NCBI GenBank assembly: GCA_023014485.1 | Contig: JAJOZX010005792.1 | Coordinates: 247,416-311,415 of the forward strand | Reading direction: 5' to 3' | Length of the DNA stretch: 64,000 nt | DNA from: Bathynomus jamesi | Taxonomy: Eukaryota > Arthropoda > Malacostraca > Isopoda > Cirolanidae | In this document: positions 63,183-64,000 of the stretch, in pieces | Layout of the letters: each line of letters starts with the position of its first letter | Numbering within the stretch: the first letter of the stretch is position 1 | The notes under the pieces: model-generated | Database searches by the model: none | Seen by the model: only the letters and a program-made list of their open reading frames with translations | Told to the model about the DNA's origin: nothing | Made by a program: the position numbers and the translations under genes

Positions 63183-63216
63183 CCTTTTATATGCACAATC
63201 GCCAAGCTCCGCCCCA
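63183..63216 (-). promoter_or_regulatory. TATA box and GGGCGGAGCTT block upstream of the small ORF
   Basis: On the minus strand GGGGCGGAGCTTGG precedes GCATATAAAAGGG. The complement AAGCTCCGCCC is also in the Polinton leaders at about 38,420, 39,622 and 54,300, though in the opposite orientation relative to the gene. Confidence 0.45.
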
Positions 63217-63489
63217 AAAGATTAATGCCAGATGTTCGTAGTGATTGGCTGCCAGTGTAGCTGGGTGGAGCTATGATAAGTTTGTGTACCAATCCGCTAT
63301 AACGGGTCCGGACGAGTAATGGCATCTTTATATTTTCTCCAATAGATTTAATGCTCGTATTACTCCTTGCTGTCTTTACCATGTCAATATTTTTCCCCCA
63401 CTATTCCCGGATCATTAGTCACTAATGTAATCGAGAGGATTTTATAATAAAGAAATATATCCTAATTATATTTTTAAAAGAGCATTCGG

Positions 63490-63535
63490 TTTCCACGTTA
63501 AACTGTGGGTCTAAGGCGGAGTGAAAACCTTTCCA
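63490..63535 (+). mobile_element. SINE family F fragment
   Basis: TCCACGTTAAACTGTGGGTC followed by AAGGCGGAGTGAAAA matches part of the second SINE F module and body. Confidence 0.6.
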
Positions 63536-63559
63536 ATTCGGTGAGAAAGAGTTAATAAC

Positions 63560-64000
63560 ACTAGGGAACAACATTTCTTGAGAATTATTTGGTGATTCTT
63601 ATAGAACCTTTGATACTGATTCCAAATATGGTTTCAGAATTTTTCTATCACCCATAGTTTTCGAGAAAATAATATTTCCATTTTTTCCCAAAATATTATC
63701 AAGTACTTTGAAGTGTCGCATCGAGGTCTAGTATGAATTGTGCTAAATTTTCACTTCTAACACTAAATATTAAAAATCAAAGATTTAAGCAGTTAAGATG
63801 TAAACTAAAAATTAACGTAAATATTTTTCACATTATATTTCTATTTAAGGTAAATATTATACTATATTTTTATTTTTACTTACAAGTTATTAGTAATTTT
63901 TTCACTAATTTTTTTTTTTTGGCGCATTCGAATTAAACCTAAAAATGGCACGCATCGGTTGGCCACCACTGGATTCCTTTATTTATTAATGAACAAAACT
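63560..64000 (+). mobile_element. Left end of a second CACTA-like element, cut by the window
   Basis: CACTAGGGAACAACATTTCT and about 150 bp further match the left end at 46,630 with moderate divergence (both contain ACCCATAGTTTTCGAGAAAA-like text). After about 63,720 the two differ, so it may be a different or non-autonomous member. No protein was recognised in the remaining 280 bp. Confidence 0.6.

Noticed and set aside
62232..63382. Minus-strand ORFs 62,232-62,456, 62,712-62,927 and 63,161-63,382
   Set aside because: AT-rich or repeat-derived, no conserved text. The second lies in the 67-bp tandem repeats.
63000..64000. Right terminal repeat of Polinton 2
   Set aside because: I searched this stretch for the H-repeat terminus (CTATACTACT and CCCCTTTTGCGGC-type text) and did not find it, so no right end is claimed.

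Overview
This window is transposon-dense invertebrate nuclear DNA. It carries tRNA-derived SINEs, non-LTR and Penelope-like retroelements, Tc1, hAT and CACTA-like DNA transposons, Polinton/Maverick elements, and long (TA)n, (GA)n and (TG)n runs. TATA boxes followed about 32 bp later by a TCAGT or TCATT initiator suggest an arthropod. The microsatellite load and element mix would fit a crustacean, but the species is inferred, not shown. There are no bacterial-type genes. Only ATG was accepted as a start codon.

Layout. 1-2590: 3' half of a decayed Ty3/gypsy LTR retrotransposon. 2.6-14.6 kb: a mosaic of LINE, CR1-like LINE, SINE, Tc1, foldback and Penelope pieces. 14.6-22.8 kb: Penelope reverse transcriptase, a hAT transposase, and a 3165-bp transposon of unclear superfamily with 8-bp target duplications. 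22.8-36.8 kb: the 2.6-14.6 kb mosaic again in mirror order. 36,762-44,094: a rearranged Polinton-type element (Polinton 1) bounded by inverted terminal repeats and sitting inside a LINE. 44.1-51.3 kb: the rest of that LINE and a further copy of the mosaic, with a 2243-bp CACTA-like transposon inserted. 51,346 to at least 62,220: a second, much more complete Polinton (Polinton 2). The end holds tandem repeats, a small promoter-linked ORF and the start of another CACTA-like end.

Polinton 2 has a leftward block (three unassigned proteins of 132, 239 and 196 aa, a possible 82-aa one, then protein-primed DNA polymerase B). It also has a rightward block with tightly overlapping genes: packaging ATPase, a basic virion-type protein, a 248-aa conserved protein, integrase, a basic core-like protein, an F54H12.2-like capsid protein and an adenain-like protease. 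Polymerase, integrase, capsid and protease are each broken, so the copy looks dead, although several smaller genes are open.

The most interesting locus is inside Polinton 1. A 182-aa ORF resembles the vertebrate immediate early response (IER2/IER5) family and has its own CRE-like site, TATA box and initiator. The flanking LINE is split at one point, with a near-perfect 6-bp duplication and AG...CT termini, so the IER-like gene appears to have arrived as cargo of the element. Other points worth checking are two hammerhead-ribozyme candidates near Penelope sequence, a palindromic MITE in the protease gene, and filled/empty site comparisons that order the insertions.
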